Shown one piece after another: positions 47,222 to 60,949 of a DNA stretch of 64,000 bases (the first letter of the stretch is position 1; every line of letters begins with the position of its first letter). Location: contig CM072807.1 in the NCBI GenBank assembly GCA_037013495.1, positions 2,639,001 through 2,703,000 of the forward strand, in the 5' to 3' direction. The position numbers and the translations under genes are program-made. Below the pieces are notes generated by a model. The model was not told the origin of the DNA and made no database searches. It saw nothing but the letters and a program-made list of their open reading frames with translations. The stretch comes from Hippophae tibetana. Lineage: Eukaryota; Streptophyta; Magnoliopsida; Rosales; Elaeagnaceae.

Positions 47222-50054
47222 CTAATTCAAAGGATTATACTTCTCAACGGTGTTTAATCCATACTGCAGCGGTTCATGACGAAGAAGAAACTCACGTGTA
47301 AGGATGAAATCATAAGCAAATCTGCAATACTTCTGAACATCGTTCCAAGTGAATGTATGTAAAAAAATTGACAAAACCTTGGGGATTATTTAAAAAGTTA
47401 AAGTTTAGAAATCAAAAGGTCAATTACCACTGCAGTATGTACCACAGGGTTCTCACAGGACGATCACCATTACTTGATCCGAGAATTATTCATGCATGCA
47501 TGCTTCCAATCATGTTCAAGAAAGCTGGTTAATTTATTTATCATTTCAAAAGCTAAAAACTAAATCAAGAAATATTAACAGAGCAAATGCCATTAAAGCG
47601 CCATTGAACTTCAAGATATAATTTTTGCAACCTTTTGACCATTTTTTCAATTCTCTCTTTGTTTAAAACGATATACCTTATCTCTAATCCGTGAGCTCCA
47701 GATGTCAGAGTGAGCTCCTCTACCATCACCCTTTATTGACCCAGATGCATAACTTGACTGTGAATTTAGCAGTGGCTCCCGAGTTCTACCCCTAATCTCA
47801 TAATCATCTTCATCGTCACAATCAGCTTTTCTAGTAGACACCATGGCTCTCAGAACAATGGCAAGTAGCAGAGATAATGCCTGAAATTGTTGCAAGATAT
47901 TGAATGTAAGGAAATCAATATACTAAGCCAACATAGAGTACAGATGATCCAAGTTCCCAAATGAAGCCCATCCTTGAAATGAATATATAAAAATATCCTG
48001 GGAACCAACAATTTGATTGCTCAGAAAGGGAAGAAGGGGTGTCCCTAAATGCTATTATTTAATGGAAATAATAAATTCAAAGAAAATAACCTGTAATCGT
48101 AAAACAGAATGATATTCAGCAACAAAAATAAGTGCACTAGCACTGCAAGATACCTGTATCACAACCACAGAGATGCCAACCCATGTACAGATTTCAACGT
48201 TGTTTTCTACAAAAGATCTAAGACTCTGAAGATCGCCAGTTGGGTCAAATGGAAGATCCTAAGATTTATAGAATAATTCAATACATATTGTAAGCCAACG
48301 AATTCATTAGAAAGTATCAAATAGAGAAGGTCAAGAGAGATACCTTTTCCCAATGATGATCAATTGCAATGAATGCCACCAAAGCTGCTTCTAACATGAT
48401 GACTACAGTTTTAAGTAGGGTATACTACGAGTTTAAAGAGTTAAGGGGGAAATGTAAAATATAAGCTCCATAATGAAATTCTGGATAAAAAATAAAGTCA
48501 TTTCAAATCAATTTACATTAACATCTTTGGGTGGCAGAAATGGGAGTGGAAATGGAATTGAATCCTACAATCATATGTTTAGTTGTGTTATAGATTAAGA
48601 ATGAAATGAAATCTATTCCTAAAAGAGAAAGAATAACAATTTCACTACCCCTTTGGTAATCCTTATTCCATTCCCATTCTCACTCCCATTTTTTATTCCA
48701 ATTTTACCCTTAAAAAACACAAATAAATCCTAATCCAAAAAAATTATCAAAAATATTTTTTCTTGTTTTTAATATTTTTATGTAATAATTATTTAAAAAA
48801 ATAGTAATTTTAATAATATATTTTGTCTAACAAAAAATAAATAAATAACATTATTTAAACTTTATTGAATATAAGAGTATTAAGGTAATATACAATGTTT
48901 TCTATTCCAGTCTACTTGTAAACCGAACACTGCAATACTAATTTTTTCTTTGATTCCAATGGTCAAACCAAATACTGTAATAACAATACTATTTCCTTTA
49001 CATTCAATTTCATTCAGACAAGGGAAAATCATTTCTTAAGCTCACAAGAAACAGAAAACCATAAATTCGAAGGATACAAAACACAGGCAGCAGCCATTAA
49101 TTGCTTCAGCTGCAATGCAACCTATAAAAGTAACAGAACACAACAAAATGCCCACTCCCATGAAAGAATAGATAAACCTGCAAGAAGAAAAGAAGACCTT
49201 GTTAAATAATCAAAGTGACAGACCCAAACTTCCACACAAGATCTCTCGAAATTTCTACTGAAACAATCGTCAACAATTTGGCAGAATCAGAAAAGCTTCA
49301 GAATCTAACACCAACCAGTTAAATGATAGCGAGTACCCCCAAAAAATATATTTTCATAAATCGAAGGAATGAGTATTCATTGCTATACATGGCACGAGTC
49401 GCAAGACCTACGAATTGACTTAATAGCATACCAAACAAGTAACATTAGACAAGGAGAAAGTTGGTGGGTGAAATTCAAAGCATTTATAGCTGCTAACATT
49501 TCTTACTTCCACTTCAGCTTTGCTGACTACCATATAAGATTATATTAAGAACATTTAAGTGACATTTCAGTAAACTCTAAATTCATTAACATATAATGCT
49601 TCAAAACAATATCAGCAAAGATCCTGTAGCCCAACTAAAATCCGAAATCAAAGTTGACAAAACAATAATTAGCTTGAGCGCACACAACTCAACATCCCCA
49701 AAAAATCGTAATTAAAACACAAATTTTAGAAATTTAGAAATACCAAGGAGTAGGAAGCTGAAATGACTGCAAGTTGAGCTCGCGACCTCCGTCTAACCCT
49801 GAAACCAAATCGAGGACAAGACGCAATGAAGCGATCTGATCGGAAAAACTAGCTGTTTCTGGGTTGGAAAGGAGGGACAGAGGCGCATAATTCGGAGGAG
49901 GAGCAGCAGATGGAGGAGAAATTGGAATATGATTGTTCCATTGATTGAGAATCCATATAGAGTAAATTATGATTGAAAATCCTACGAAAGCTTGCAGAAA
50001 ATTAAATAACTTGAGAAGGAAAGCGAGAGATGAGTGGCAACAATTAGGCCGCAT
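47222..50054 (-). CDS. TOM2A-type tetraspanin
   Basis: Six exons: 50054-49744, 49177-49078, 48424-48344, 48258-48154, 47880-47677 and 47263-47222. They total 281 codons including TAG (280 aa) with GT-AG borders and agreeing phases. Four membrane spans are visible: about residues 8-33 ([20 protein letters not shown]), 105-127 ([20 protein letters not shown]), 139-160 ([20 protein letters not shown]) and 190-215 ([20 protein letters not shown]). The tetraspanin Cys motif GCCLCF follows span 2. The short loop [15 protein letters not shown] and tail SSRIRDKYGLN are typical of TOM2A homologues, which sit on the tonoplast or other endomembranes, where TOM2A partners TOM1. The start at 50054 (MRPNCCH) follows the family; an in-frame ATG at 50120 would add 22 residues. 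Confidence 0.93.
48520..49020. repeat. Probable repeat insertion in tetraspanin intron 2
   Basis: Intron 2 contains ATGGGAGTGGAAATGGAATTG at the left and TTCCATTCCCATTCTCACTC in the middle. These complementary G/A-rich and C/T-rich words are seen in common plant MITEs. Clean ends were not found. Confidence 0.35.
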
Positions 50055-50090
50055 TTTTTGTCTCACAAGTTTGCAGGCTTGAGAAAATGG

Positions 50091-50106
50091 AAACCCTAAC
50101 CCTAAC
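50091..50106 (+). promoter_or_regulatory. Telo-box in the tetraspanin leader
   Basis: AAACCCTAACCCTAAC, about two telomere-type units, 37-52 bases upstream of the chosen ATG of the minus-strand tetraspanin gene. Telo-boxes are known promoter/leader elements in plants. Confidence 0.7.
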
Positions 50107-50129
50107 GCTTCGACTACCACTTTTTAGCA

Positions 50130-53100
50130 GCGACAGGTAAGATCATAAGAACCAGAGTCAATTTTTATTTCGTAAAGAAAAAGAATCAGTTATATCGTGA
50201 AGTTTGTTTCTCCACATCTGTAAATTTTGTGTTATTTTCGTATTAACTCTTACGCGTTTGGAACGGAAAGGAAAAGTTTTTTTTTTTTTTACAACATAAA
50301 TCCTTTAATCATGTTTTTTTTTTGCCAAGTAATCCTTTAATTATATCAAAAGTAAATTTAATTTTTATTTTATTTTTTTTAATAATTTAAATTTTTATTA
50401 TAGAAAAGTAATATCATAATAACAAATAACCATTTTAATCCAGCTGCATTGAAATATCACCTTCATGACTTGGTTTTGAATCTTGATGTTCCTTCTTGCA
50501 CTTTCTTCAAAGCTAAAAGTAAAATTAAGCAAGCGATCGGAAGTTCCGTAAGTATTTAAGTTATTTAATTGGGCAATTATTATATTAAATATTATAGATT
50601 TTATAATTTAAAAAAAATCATAATATTTCAATTTTTATTTTTAAGTGAATGATTTAATTCCATAATTTAAATTGAATATTTATAATTTTGTTATTTATAA
50701 AATCTATACATTATATAACTACTTAATTTTAAAATCTATATATTATAAAATTATTAGTATCTAACTCATAAATTATAAAAATAAAATATTCATTTTAAAG
50801 AATTAAGATATTTAATTTACCTAACTTAATAATAATAAAACTATTGTGCTAATTTTATAAAAATTGGTAATCTTTTGCCCAAAAATAAGATAGATATTAC
50901 TTTTCAAGACATTGCATTTTTGCCCAAAATCAAGGAGTTTACAAGTTTCGCATAAGTATTTTAATTTAGTTAATTTGAAGTTGACATCTCACTTGCCTTA
51001 AAAATTAAAATGATAGAAATAGCTAGGGTAAACAATATAAAAAAATCTTTAAAATTTGTAACCATGTAAATAATACCCTTATGTTAATTTAATATATTTT
51101 TAACATTAAAAAAAATTTAATACATTATTTCATATTGAATTCCATTTAAATTGAACTATAATCATTTAAATCAATTTAATCTTTAACATCGTACAATTAA
51201 ATTACATTCTAATACTATTAAGATATTATTTTTATTATTATAAATTTTAATTTTTTTATAATTTTTCAAATAATTATTAAACTTAATTTATTTAAAAATA
51301 ATATAAATTTAACCAAATTAACATAAAAATTTGATGAATTAAGGGGAGCTACAATGTATAACTCACCTCTATTATAACGATTAAACTTAAGTATAAATCT
51401 AAATCTAAAAGATTTTAAGTGAGAATCTTATTAAAGAAAGAACAAAAATAATACAATGGAAGAAAAAAATGGGACAGAAAACTAAGTGATATCTTACTTT
51501 AAAAAAAATACACAAAATTATTATTTTTGTAAGTAATGTATTAGAAGTTTTTTTCTTTTATAAAATGATACAATTTAATCTAAAATAATCATAAAAAGAT
51601 AAATTTGATCGATATAAAATAATATTAAATAATATTTTAAGAAAAATAATAAAATTGTATAATAACATATATATATATATAATTTTAATAATAATTTATA
51701 ACTTTTTAAAAAGTTAACTTATTATGTAAGAACTTTTCCCAAAACAAAAAAAAAACAACACAAAAGTCTCTAAATATTTCAAGTAACCTTTTCGTTGATT
51801 CTATATCTATCCTGATTTAAAAAAGTTAAATATGAATTCCCTTTTTCGTGAAGAGAAGAGAAAGGATTGGCATTTGAAACGCAAATGAATAGGCGTGGGA
51901 TGGTTATGTTACCAGCTCGTACTGATTTTATAAAGATTTGTATAACAAACGTGGATTGTAACCGTGTAGTAGATTTTTTGTGATTAAAAAAATTAAAATG
52001 TTAACAATATACTTACATTATTAATATTAATATTAATTTATATTATTTAACTATTAGTATGTATTTGTAAATAAAATAAAAAAGTTATAGGTTAAGAATA
52101 AATAAAATTTAATTTAATTATTTAATTGTGTGTTTTAATATTAAATTTTTTTTATGTAATTATACGTATATAAAAATATAATATTAATATATAAGAATAG
52201 AGTTGATATTATAATAATAATTCCTGATTAAAGTTTAATCTGTTGTGATTCTTTTAAAAAAAATTATCATTTTTTTATGAATAATTATAGTTTTAATTGT
52301 CTAGAATCAAAATGTTCATTCCTATATATAAGTTGTTTGTGGTTTACTCGATTTATAGAGAGAGAATTTATAAAAAATTTAAAATAATTGATTGAATGTG
52401 TGAATTTTATAATAGATCAATCTATTTATAAAATATTATACATATATGTGTTGATCACATAATGTATATACATATATGGATGCTAGGGAGATATAATCAA
52501 TATAAAGTACAATATTTTATATATTGAGATGACTTAAGGTTTAACTAGTGTTCAACCTTATAAGAGAAGTGATTCCTTGGAATCGATTTCCTATTTGTTG
52601 GTGTGTTACAAGTGTATGTCATCCATAATATTCTATTTTATTGCTCAAATTGCTCATTTCAACTCGAACCGTGCTACCATACCAAATATAAGTGTAGGCT
52701 TTTTTAAAAAAATAATAACATAATAAATATGCATTATTTATGAATACTCTTTAAACTAAGAATTTGTATGAGTCCCTCTTTTTACTGTATAATTATGTTC
52801 ATTGATGGCTAAATTGAGAGATACAAACAACCTTTCAAAAAGAATAGACATATGATAAAAGCTGTGAATCAATACCTAATCGAGTATATTGTGAGAGTGA
52901 GATACTAATTGCTTACCCCATTCTAACTTCCAGCTAGTAGCATGAAATGGAAATAATCCATACTTGAAGCAAAAAAAAAAAAAAAAAAAAAACCACAAAT
53001 TTAGGGCAGCTTAGCCAACTATAGAACGCAGAAAAGCTAAAACTCCTTAGATGACATCACAAAACCAATTCCTACGAATCATTCAACAACATCATCACGG

Positions 53101-54089
53101 ACAACCGAAACCGAATGGTTTTTATAGATTTAAATTAATTGGATCCCGAAATTTAAAGTTTTTTAATAAAAAATGATTTCGATAAAGTAATTAATTCGAA
53201 TCAATTTAAATTCAAACATATCAATTTTTTTTATTTTAGATACTATCGAATTAGATTTTAAATTGAATTGTGATTTATTTTCATATATAAAACATAATAT
53301 GTATAACATTTAAATTTTAAATCGATATATCTTTAGAAATATTTATAATACTAAATGAATAAGAATGATAAGAAGTATACTAAAAATTTATTAAATTATT
53401 ATAAATATTTTATTATTTAAATTAAAATAAAAATTAATATATTATAAAATAAAAATATATATTTATTTATAATTTTAATAATAATTCGATATGAATCACA
53501 TTATACCATAATATAAAATCTAATAATTTGAATCCAAATAAATCATATAATTTTAGTAAAAATATTTAATCCTACTATATCATCTATTAATTCATTCCCA
53601 TCAAAACCAATAAATCATATCAAATTTTCCTATTGATAAAATTATTATTTACTGGCCCCTTATCATCACCGTCAGAATCCACGTCTCTCTTCATGGCTCA
53701 AAAAATTAATACTCACAATAACCAATTAAGCAAGAAAATTGATCTATGAGAAATATGAACACTTGATTCAAATACAGAAATTGCCGACCAAATTGAAGAG
53801 AATGAGTGATAGAATAACCAAAACATTTATTCAAGAAAATATAACAAAAAATAAGAGATCTAGGGATACAAAAAGGCACAATTTTTGGGTTATATGAGTC
53901 AGTTTGAACGTAATAATTTAATAAATAAATCATTTCAAAAAGTGGTTTTAACGAAAATATTTTAATTATTTAAAAAAAAACATTTTAACTCCTAATATGA
54001 AAATTTTAGAAATAGTTACTTCTTTTCACTAATAATGCTTATTAAAAGTTCAAATTTACTTCACATAAAATCATCAAACATTTATCCCA
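50130..54089. other. AT-rich intergenic region, no gene seen
   Basis: Contains a poly(A) run of 22 at 52971-52992 and otherwise simple AT-rich DNA. The open frame at 53706-53933 (minus) has no supporting feature. Confidence 0.6.
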
Positions 54090-54855
54090 TGTTAAGGAGC
54101 TTTTGAGCTTATACGGAATTTTTTTTGGACAATTGTTAAATGCGAGAAAGTCATCTATATTTTTTTAGTACCAATACGCCTCGCAATGCCATTAAGGATT
54201 TTATGGATGTTTTGTCCTTTGTTAATGTTGGTAGAATGGATAAATACTAATTTGGACTTCTCTTATTGATAAGTAAAGTAAGAGTCGAGGCCTTTAAATT
54301 TGTTTATGAATGCGTCAAGAAAATGATAGATTCATGGGCAATAAATTTTCTTTCACTAATAGGGTGATTGATACTCTTACAATTTACTGCTTCAACTATA
54401 CTTAAATATGCAATGCAATTAATGCAATGTTTCCTGATGCATTAATCAATTTGTGAAGATTTAATGAAGCATAAGATTCATCGGATGAATTTGAGGAAAT
54501 TGCAACAAAGAAAGAAATTTGGTGGCCTTGGATTAAAAGATTTGAGGTTTTACAATTTGGATTTGCTTGCCAAGCAAGCTTGGAGGTTGTACCTAAGCCT
54601 CAATCTTTATTTGTTTCGGGTGTTTGGAGGCAAAAATATTCCTAATAGTTATTTCTTGGAAGCTGGCTTAGGTTGCAGTCCTTATTGGAGATGAAGAGGT
54701 ATTTTTCAATTAAAAAAATTTGCTAGATGAAGGGTTGTTGTGGAGATCTAGTTAGTACAAATAATCTTATTAAAATATGGAATTAATAAACCCTGACTTG
54801 ATGGTTCAAAAAGGCATAATATGGAGACTTGAAAAACATGAGTACTATATTGTGA
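54090..54855 (+). mobile_element. LINE (non-LTR) pol fragment, C-terminal part
   Basis: Plus-strand coding remnants in LINE order: NTPRNAIKDFMDVLSFVN and VGRMDKY (followed by a TAA), then VRVEAFKFVYECVKKMIDSW, then after a frame change KFGGLGLKDLRFYNLDLLAK and QAWRLYL (54464-54694). Last comes a YIVKSG-type word at about 54840-54857. This is the post-RT region leading to the RVT zinc-binding domain. Several stops and frameshifts; dead. Confidence 0.8.
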
Positions 54856-54857
54856 AA

Positions 54858-55170
54858 TCTGGAGTCTCACATTGGTTAAGAATAAGACAATAGTATTGTT
54901 TATAAGTTTGTGCAACCCTTTAACTCATAAACTATTTTTTGGGTTCAGAGTTAAGCATGCGTTTTAATTTGGTATCAGAGCTAGGTTATTCGCTTCTTTG
55001 TACTTCCATCGGTTCTCGTGTCGTAAATCTGGACTCTAGCCGATGTGAAGGGGGATGTTAAGACCCACATTGACTAAAAGTAAGGCAACAATATTACTTA
55101 TAAGTCTGGACAACCTTCTAACTAACAAACTAATTTTTAGATTTAGAGTTAGGTCTGAGTTTTTAAGTTA
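54858..55170 (+). mobile_element. TRIM-like element inserted in the LINE remnant
   Basis: The first LTR (about 54858-54969) and the second (55056-55170) share (A/G)(C/T)CACATTG(G/A) and AAGAATAAGACAATAGTATT / AAGTAAGGCAACAATATTAC. They also share ATAAGTTTGTGCAACC / ATAAGTCTGGACAACC and (G/A)GTT(C/T)AGAGTTA(A/G)G. Between them are a perfect tRNA-iMet primer site (TGGTATCAGAGC, 54970-54981), a core of about 50 bases, and a purine tract GATGTGAAGGGGGATG before the second LTR. No coding capacity. Related to the element at 29724. Confidence 0.85.
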
Positions 55171-58100
55171 CCTTATCAACAAGACTTCGAGATATAGAGT
55201 GTATTTCTAAAACATAATAACTTTTGAAGTCATTATGTCTTTAAATGTAGGTATAAATTCTAAATGTGTGGAGAAGCTAGAGGTGAAAACTTATATGAAA
55301 ATTGAGAATACCAAATAAACTCAAAACTTTCCTTTTGTAATATTTATATAACATTTTACCAGTAAGATCTTCCCTTTTGAAAATAAATGTTCAGATAATA
55401 TCTTTATGCCATTTGTGTTAAAAAGAAGAAGATAAATTTATCTTATGTTTATTATTCTTTTACCAATAAGGCATTTTTAGATGGATGATTCTTAGTTTCT
55501 ATTAAATAAATTAGATAACTAGGTTGTTTGTGGAGGATAGTTTTAATATTATGGTTGAATTCTTAATACATGAGGATGAAAGTACTATCATTAACTTAGT
55601 TGTCTTCATATAGTGGAAGATTTAAAAGAGCAAAACCTTTATTATTTTTGAATCAAAAGTTGCACCCGTTTTGAAGGACTTCAATGTGCTTTTTAATCAC
55701 TTTCAACTTAACGTTTAAGTTTTGAGTACTAAATAAAAGTTTTTATTGATTATTTTTTTTAATGTTTTTGATTGGTATGGGTGTACTCGTGCTCAATCTT
55801 TGAAGTACTTGTTACTGGTAATGTTGACTATTTTTTTCTTCATATTAATGAAACTTAAGTCTAATTTTTGTTTTAAAAAAATATCAAACAATATTATATA
55901 TAATAAATGTATTGACGTTTAAAAGCATCCAAAATAAATTATTTATTATTTATATAATAAATAATAATTAGATATTTTAGTTAATATATAAAATCGGTAT
56001 ATTTTTTTAAAAAATATAAGTATTTAATACAATTAATAAAAACAGTAAACAACTGGAGTGATGGTGTAGAGGAATAATAACGACAGACAAAGAACAAGCA
56101 TTTATTTACTGAACTTGGTCAATCAAAAGCTTATATATATAATTTCTTTTCATTTCTTTTATTTTTATTTTTGTCATGAATTGCACGTGAAAAGATTGAT
56201 TAAATAGGGCAATAGAGAAGCATGTAAATATTAAATAATTTTATACTCGTTAATTTTTGTTGTTATATTTCTTTTAATGTATCATATATGTGCCACTATT
56301 ATTTTAATAATTGAAAATGTATGATTTTTTAAGATTTTACTACACACATAACGTAATAATTAATAAGAACATATATAAGTAAAAATATATATGTAAATTT
56401 GTATAGTTTCCGACATGATATACCGCTAACGTGCTTTACAAACCCTAATCATAATGGCGAACCTAACATGCATCTATATATATATATATATGATGAAACA
56501 AAAGTGAAACTGGACAACTTTATTTTTTCCCAGTTATGTCCAAAAGATCCCTTTCATATGAACGGTGAATTTAAGCTTTAATATCATGATGACTTTAATT
56601 ATGAATTAATGACCCGTGAACAAACAATTTGTTAATAAGTATTCTGTTTAAACTCATTTTCAATGTTATAGCATCGATATGGGGTCCATATAAAAAAGTG
56701 GGGCATACAACAATATACACTATTGAAGTAATTTTATATAACCGTAATGTACCGTTACAATTAATTATAAAATTAATTAAATTTTAAAGAATTGTTATAA
56801 TTATGATACGTGAATAAAATTAAATGATATAATAATATTATAAAACATTTTATACAGTAAAACCGTCCAGGTAATACGAATCATACGATGAACTTTTCTT
56901 GTTGATTGACAGATTGTGATGGCGCTTTCCTCGCAAATTTAAAAAAATAATATTAAATTAACAGTGTTTTACGAAAATAGTTTTTAATTGATCACAAATT
57001 CTTGTTATTATCGTGGCTCAAAATTCAAGAAGTCGTTAAACCTGTTGCTTTGATTTTGATATATAAACTGAGGTAATTATTGTTCACAAGGGAGGGGTTT
57101 GGTGCTACAGTTTCTTTTGTAATCTTTTTACTAATAGAGTTTATGAAAAATAAAATGACTTAAATTATAATTTTAGAAATCTATACTTACATGTAAAATG
57201 GGCTTGATGAAAGACTATTTACTTTTTTTATACATATAAAAAAGTAAATTATTAAATAATATTATATACATTAAATTATATATTAAGAATATAAAATTAT
57301 AAAGTTACTGTAGATTCAAAGATAATAAAAAAAATAATAAATTGTAATAAAAAATATTTTTTTAAAACCAATAATGATTTAATATTAGAGAGATTTTGAC
57401 TTATATTTTAAATAAAATATATTTTATCTTTATTTTCTTTGAATTTGAAAAAAAAATACAATTATAATCTAAACAATTCTTTATGTTTAATTTTTTACTT
57501 ATGTATGAATTATATAAATAGAGTCATTTTTATTGTTTGATATGAAAAAAGTTAATAATCTATTATATTTATTTTTATCAAAAAAATTATTTATTATAAA
57601 TTTTATTTATATTCATTGAAAATTTGTATGACAAACTCTATATTCATTCTTTATTTAAATTATATTATATTTAATTCTACCTTATTAATAGTAATATTTT
57701 TCTTTGTTTATAACACATTTTGTTAAATTGAATTTTTTATTCAATTTTATTAATGATTAATTTCTTAATTTATTGAAAATTATTTTAATATTTTTTATGA
57801 ATAATTATTTTATTAATGCGTGAATATAATAATGTTCTTTTATTTGTTGGTACAATCGTTTCGTAGTTAGAGTAAATATTTATTTTTAAAAAAAATTATA
57901 AAAAATATTATTCAAAAATATATTAATAATATTTTTCAATAATGATTTTAAAACTTGAAAATTAGTACTCGGATAATTAAATTCTCTTGAATAAATTTTA
58001 AAATGTCTAACCCTACCAAATGTGTCATTTAAATGGTTCATTTTCAATCTCTTAGAAAAAAAATTAATTTAATTAACCAAATTAATTATCGATAAAACTC

Positions 58101-59260
58101 ATAGGTATTAATTGATTTGTTTAATTAATAAAGAATAAATAACTCCATCAAAAATGGTATTTAAATAAAAAAGAAGAATCAATAAATATATTAATTTATA
58201 TCTTTAATAACCTAAATAATATGAGCAAATATAATTAACTTAATTATTATATCAATAGATACTCAACTGATATAAATGATAAAAAATTTGCATGATTGTT
58301 TATCGAATCTATATCTACGTTTATTTTTTATGTTATTAGATTAGGAAACATAAAACCAAAACATCGTGACAAGATATTTTAGATTTAATTTTGTTTTTAA
58401 GAGTTTAAATAATAAATTAAAAATCACATATATTTTTTTCTTAGATTGACCTTGGGAATATATTTGTCATTTTCTATAAAATGATTCATGTGTTTGCGAA
58501 AGTTTTATAAATATAAAACCAAAGTATTTGCAAGATTAACATTGTTGGTTTTATTCATCAAGTTTTGGTACCATTGTCGAGGAAAGAATATCGTTTTTAA
58601 ATTATTTATCAAAATTTTGAAAACTTTTTGTGTGTGTAAATAATTGTGATTTTATTTATTTATTTTGAGTTAAAAAAAATTAAAAAAATTATTTATTTAA
58701 AAAATGAGTTATAATAAATAAATAAATAAAATACTATACAATTTTTTTAATTATTAAATTTTTTAGATTATATTAATAGAAAACTAATTAACTTATATTT
58801 TAATAGCATGAAAAATAAAGTTTTAAGGAATTATGTCAAGAAAATTAGTTCTTGAAAGCCTGTGTGCCACTAGTTTTTTCTGAAAATATTGCTCTTTTTA
58901 AGAATATGGTCTTTAAGGAGGCTTTGTCTTTTCTGAAAACACTCTTAGTTAATATTGATTATGCTATTTAACTTATAGATTAACTTAATTTGTTTGTTTA
59001 ATATTTTTATATTAAATACTATATATATTTTCTCTAATTTTTTTTTGTATATTTATTTTATTATTCTTTTTAATTAATAAGTGTTTTTAATTTACGCTTT
59101 CAAAAGTCTATACATGGTAAGAGATTCTTAGAAAACTCTCTTACACCATACATAGATAATATTCATTAATTAAAATAGTTGTCTACAAGGTTGAATTATA
59201 ACCATCAGTTTATTTTTGAGCCAAACACAAAACCAAGCTTCAATCATCTACCATAATTAA
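55171..59260. other. AT-rich intergenic region
   Basis: 55171-55800 may hold more decayed LINE sequence (the part beyond the TRIM insertion), but I cannot read a protein with confidence. 55860-59260 shows only AT-rich sequence. Confidence 0.5.
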
Positions 59261-59265
59261 TAGAA

Positions 59266-60560
59266 ATGAGAGAAAACCCACATGTTAGGGAAACCACCAT
59301 AAAGATGTTTACATGGCCAATAATTGGTACGGTTACTGTCGCTATCCAATTTGGTAAGGTTGCTCAGAATTATGAATTGAAAAATATTCATTTTTTATGC
59401 TTCCTTTATTCTATGTGCTACCTAATAAAGATTCTCTTTCCTTCATTAGGGACTTTTATACCACGATCCAAACCTTTCTCATCGGTATTCTAAACGAGGA
59501 TCAACTTAGAATGAAGTGTTTTCCCTACACCTTGAAGGACAATACCAAAGCTTGATTAATGTCATTCACTTCAGGTTCTCTGATGACCTAGGAGGACGTT
59601 TATAACAAATTCGTGGGAAAATTCTATTGCCACAAAAAAACATAAGAGCTGGTAGCAAAGATTGTTACTTTATTTCAAATGGAAGGATAATCATTCCACG
59701 AAATTTGGGATAGGTTCAAATTGTTTCTCACTTAATGTCCCCATCACAACTTCCCCTACAGTTGCAAAACTAATTCTTTTACAATGTACTTATGTAGCAA
59801 TGCCAAATCATTGTCCACAATGCTGTCGAAAGAGCTATGGGAGAGAAAACAGTCTCAGAGACGTACAATCTCTTTGAGATATTAGGTGCGAATTCTCAAC
59901 AGAAAAGCTCACGAATGAAAGGAGCTAGAGTTTATGAAATCGATTCCAGTAATGAAGTTCAATGACAACTTATTTAATTGACCAATCAAGTTGTCTTTCT
60001 CATTATGCAAACAAACACCAACAATGAACATTATGGTTTGTGTAGCAACATATGACAAGGTACTGAAGCCTGTCTATATCAAGAAGAAACACCATCTGGA
60101 CCGGAACAAGTTAATGTTTTAGGAGCAGCATATCAACAAAGACCAAGATTCGACTCCAATTCAAATACCTACAATCTTGAGTGAAGAAATTGTCTTAACT
60201 TCTCTTGGAGACAAAACTACCCTTATTTTGCCCATAACTTAAATCAATCAGGTTAGCAATTCCACTAGCACATTCTAAGAAGTCTTTCCAATAAACTAAC
60301 TTTAGAGGACAACTTGAATTTTTTTATTCAAGTATGTATAGATAATCAGTATAAAACCAATCAACTGTTCGGCTATGTGTAAACTTCTATAAAAAAGGTG
60401 GAAGTCAAAATAGAACAATTAGTTGAACATTTACAAAAACAAAGCAAAGACTAATTAAATGGTTAAATTTGATCAAATAAATTCAATGAAGAGAAGACAT
60501 TGAGTTTATCATTTTGAAATCTCTAAGCAACATCTTATCAGAAGACGATAAAATTTAGTT
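59266..60560 (+). pseudogene. Decayed Ty3/Gypsy gag, Athila-like
   Basis: Reading across frames on the plus strand gives, in order, RDFYTTIQTFLIGILNEDQL, RMKCFPYTLKDNTKA, EDVYNKFVGKFYCHKK, FHEIWDRFKLFL then CPHH, and near 60110-60240 words of the type GPEQVNVLGA ... NTYNPEW ... NFSWRQNYP. This is the retrotransposon gag domain followed by the Asn/Pro-rich linker typical of Athila elements. It is riddled with stops and frameshifts. No LTRs were found near it, so it is a fragment. Confidence 0.75.
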
Positions 60561-60949
60561 TTAAATGGGTTACCTATTATTGTATTTTTCTTTCTTTTAA
60601 TTTTTTTGTTTTATTTTTATTTTAATAATGCGTGTAATAAAATTCAAATGAAATAATAAAAATTCATTTGTGTTCAAAAATTGTGTCAATTCTTTAAATT
60701 TAACAGTTAAAAGAATTAATTAAAATTCTTAATTAACAAATTTTTAAGTAACTTAATTAACTTATATTTTCACTTGAAAAATAAATAAAAATAGTTTCTA
60801 TACGTTTTTCTTCTATAAGTCTATTAATTTTATTAAGTGAAAAATATTTTTCATTAAGCCCGTAAGTGCAAAACTATGAAGTTATAATACGTTTACAATA
60901 TATAAAAACATATATTGTAGTTATTGATATTTCATCCATTAAATTAGAT

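Noticed and set aside
53706..53933. Minus-strand open frame of 75 codons
   Set aside because: Random-looking AT-rich frame with no family features.
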